This document shows, one piece after another, positions 63,285 to 64,000 of a DNA stretch of 64,000 nucleotides; positions within the stretch are counted from its first letter, which is position 1, and each line of letters starts with the position of its first letter. The stretch is taken from the NCBI RefSeq assembly GCF_000423625.1, contig NZ_AUII01000001.1, positions 248,001 through 312,000 of the forward strand, written 5' to 3'. Both the position numbers and the translations under genes were made by a program. Under the pieces are notes generated by a model. It did no database searches. It was not told where the DNA came from and worked only from the letters and a program-made list of their open reading frames with translations. Origin of the DNA: Pseudonocardia asaccharolytica DSM 44247 = NBRC 16224 (GTDB lineage Bacteria; Actinomycetota; Actinomycetes; Mycobacteriales; Pseudonocardiaceae).

Positions 63285-64000
63285 ATGTCTGCTCACCTCG
63301 CGGTCCATGAACCCGGCACCGCCCCCCGACCCCTGCCGCGCCACGGCGGGCGACGCCCCGAGCTGTCCGTCGTCATCCCGACGTTCAACGAGGCCGAGAA
63401 CATCGACGAGCTGCTGCGGCAGCTGAGCGCCGCGCTGCCTGCGGACCTGTCCGCCGAGGCGATCTTCGTCGACGACAGCACCGACGAGACCCCCTCGGTG
63501 ATCGCCGCGGCAGGCGAGCACCACCGGATCCCGGTCACCCTGTTGCATCGGCGCGAGGCCGTCGGCGGGCTGGGCGGCGCGGTGGTCGAGGGCCTGCGCG
63601 CCGCGCGCTCGCCGTGGGCCGTCGTGATGGACGCCGACCTGCAGCACCCGCCGTCGCTGGTCCCGACGCTGCTGGCGCAGGGCCGCGAGTCCGGCGCCGA
63701 CCTGGTCGTCGCCACCCGGTACGCGCCCGGGGGCAGCAACTCCGGGTTGGACGGCGGCTATCGCCGCGTGGTGTCGCGCGCGTCCACCGCGGTCGCGGCA
63801 ACGGTCCTCGGTGGGCCGGTGCGGGCGCTGACCGACCCGATGAGCGGGTTCTTCGCCGTGCGCACCGCCGCGCTGCGGCTCGACGCCGCCCGGCCGCTCG
63901 GTTACAAGGTGCTGCTCGAGCTGATCGTGCGGTCCGGTCTGACCCGCGTCGCGGAGGTCCCCTACCAGTTCCGCGCCCGGCACGCGGGCACCTCGAAGTC
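63285..64000 (+). CDS. Family 2 glycosyltransferase, polyprenyl-phosphate mannosyltransferase (DPM1)-like, 3'-truncated
   Basis: The visible 238 residues have the DPM1-type GT2 order: LSVVIPTFNEAENIDELLRQL, the FVDDSTDETPSVI loop, VMDADLQHPPSLVPTLL with the metal-binding DADLQHPP motif, VVATRYAPGGSNSGL, and ALTDPMSGFFAVR. Such enzymes charge polyprenyl phosphate with mannose or glucose. Many actinobacterial versions carry a C-terminal GtrA-like or Fringe-like membrane domain, but that part is outside the window. The ATG has GGGCCCTCGGAG upstream. The frame runs off the end. Confidence 0.9.
   Translation, partial: MSAHLAVHEPGTAPRPLPRHGGRRPELSVVIPTFNEAENIDELLRQLSAALPADLSAEAIFVDDSTDETPSVIAAAGEHHRIPVTLLHRREAVGGLGGAVVEGLRAARSPWAVVMDADLQHPPSLVPTLLAQGRESGADLVVATRYAPGGSNSGLDGGYRRVVSRASTAVAATVLGGPVRALTDPMSGFFAVRTAALRLDAARPLGYKVLLELIVRSGLTRVAEVPYQFRARHAGTSK

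Overview
The window is high-GC DNA (roughly 70% or more) with GTG/ATG starts, very short intergenic gaps and many stop-start overlaps. Gene content (SsgA-like protein, IdeR-type iron box, cobalamin salvage genes, aa3 oxidase, DUF3043, adenosine-kinase-like PfkB protein) points to a filamentous, probably spore-forming actinomycete of the Pseudonocardiales, most likely Pseudonocardia or a close relative. The genus is inferred; the phylum is close to certain.

Layout. (1) 1-17.2 kb is a conserved housekeeping block whose order largely follows the Mycobacterium tuberculosis Rv2215 to Rv2199c region: 2-oxo acid dehydrogenase E2 (cut by the window edge) and lipoamide dehydrogenase, leucyl aminopeptidase, an APC permease, gcvT, ilvE, cobS-cobT-cobU, DUF3043, an IscA/ErpA protein, an adenosine-kinase-like PfkB protein, asnB, ctaC and ctaF. 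(2) 17.2-28.7 kb is lineage-specific: a broken GNAT gene, two acyl-CoA dehydrogenases, an O-methyltransferase, a decayed alpha/beta hydrolase, a CaiB-type transferase closely resembling 2-methylfumaryl-CoA isomerase, Fpg/Nei and PAP2 genes that run into each other, pgi, DoxX and a GAF-LytTR regulator. (3) 28.9-32.7 kb is a three-gene Fe(III) ABC importer with an IdeR-like box in front. (4) 33.0-40.2 kb is a run of five genes, each overlapping the next by 4 bp: GT2 glycosyltransferase, an 895-residue multidomain protein (phosphoribosyltransferase-like, kinase-like, HAD phosphatase), polysaccharide deacetylase, an APH-fold phosphotransferase and a MOP flippase. No pathway that I know of matches this set. 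(5) 40.4-45.7 kb holds a cell-wall module: a membrane protein with a kinase-like stretch, a one-polypeptide SEDS(RodA/FtsW)-class B PBP fusion, and a convergent MreB homologue. (6) 45.8-53.9 kb carries glutamate decarboxylase, a membrane/BAAT-thioesterase fusion gene with two frameshifts, a P450, a metallophosphoesterase, a frameshifted CDP-glycerol transferase-like gene and a MarR regulator coupled to a small frameshifted gene. (7) 54.1-56.6 kb has four tRNA genes, an SsgA-like protein, an anti-sigma factor and a PGPGW membrane protein. (8) 56.6-58.4 kb is a graveyard of decayed genes (PLD/cardiolipin-synthase-like, DUF2254-like, carboxylesterase). (9) 58.5-64 kb has a PadR-monooxygenase pair, a lipoprotein, a DUF6777-like protein, a small protein and the start of a DPM1-like GT2.

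Non-coding structure is unusually informative. Four intergenic loci (20.27, 44.68, 60.38 and 61.94 kb) carry the same element: two near-palindromes built on ATGGCTCCAT whose centres are exactly 42 bp apart every time. A second family, with core GTGAGTGCGTAACAGTGTT, forms 25-bp-arm hairpins at 49.37 and 51.70 kb that swallow the stop codons of the genes they end.

Caveat: several broken reading frames can be restored by a one-base change, often in a G or C run, so some may be sequencing errors rather than real pseudogenes.
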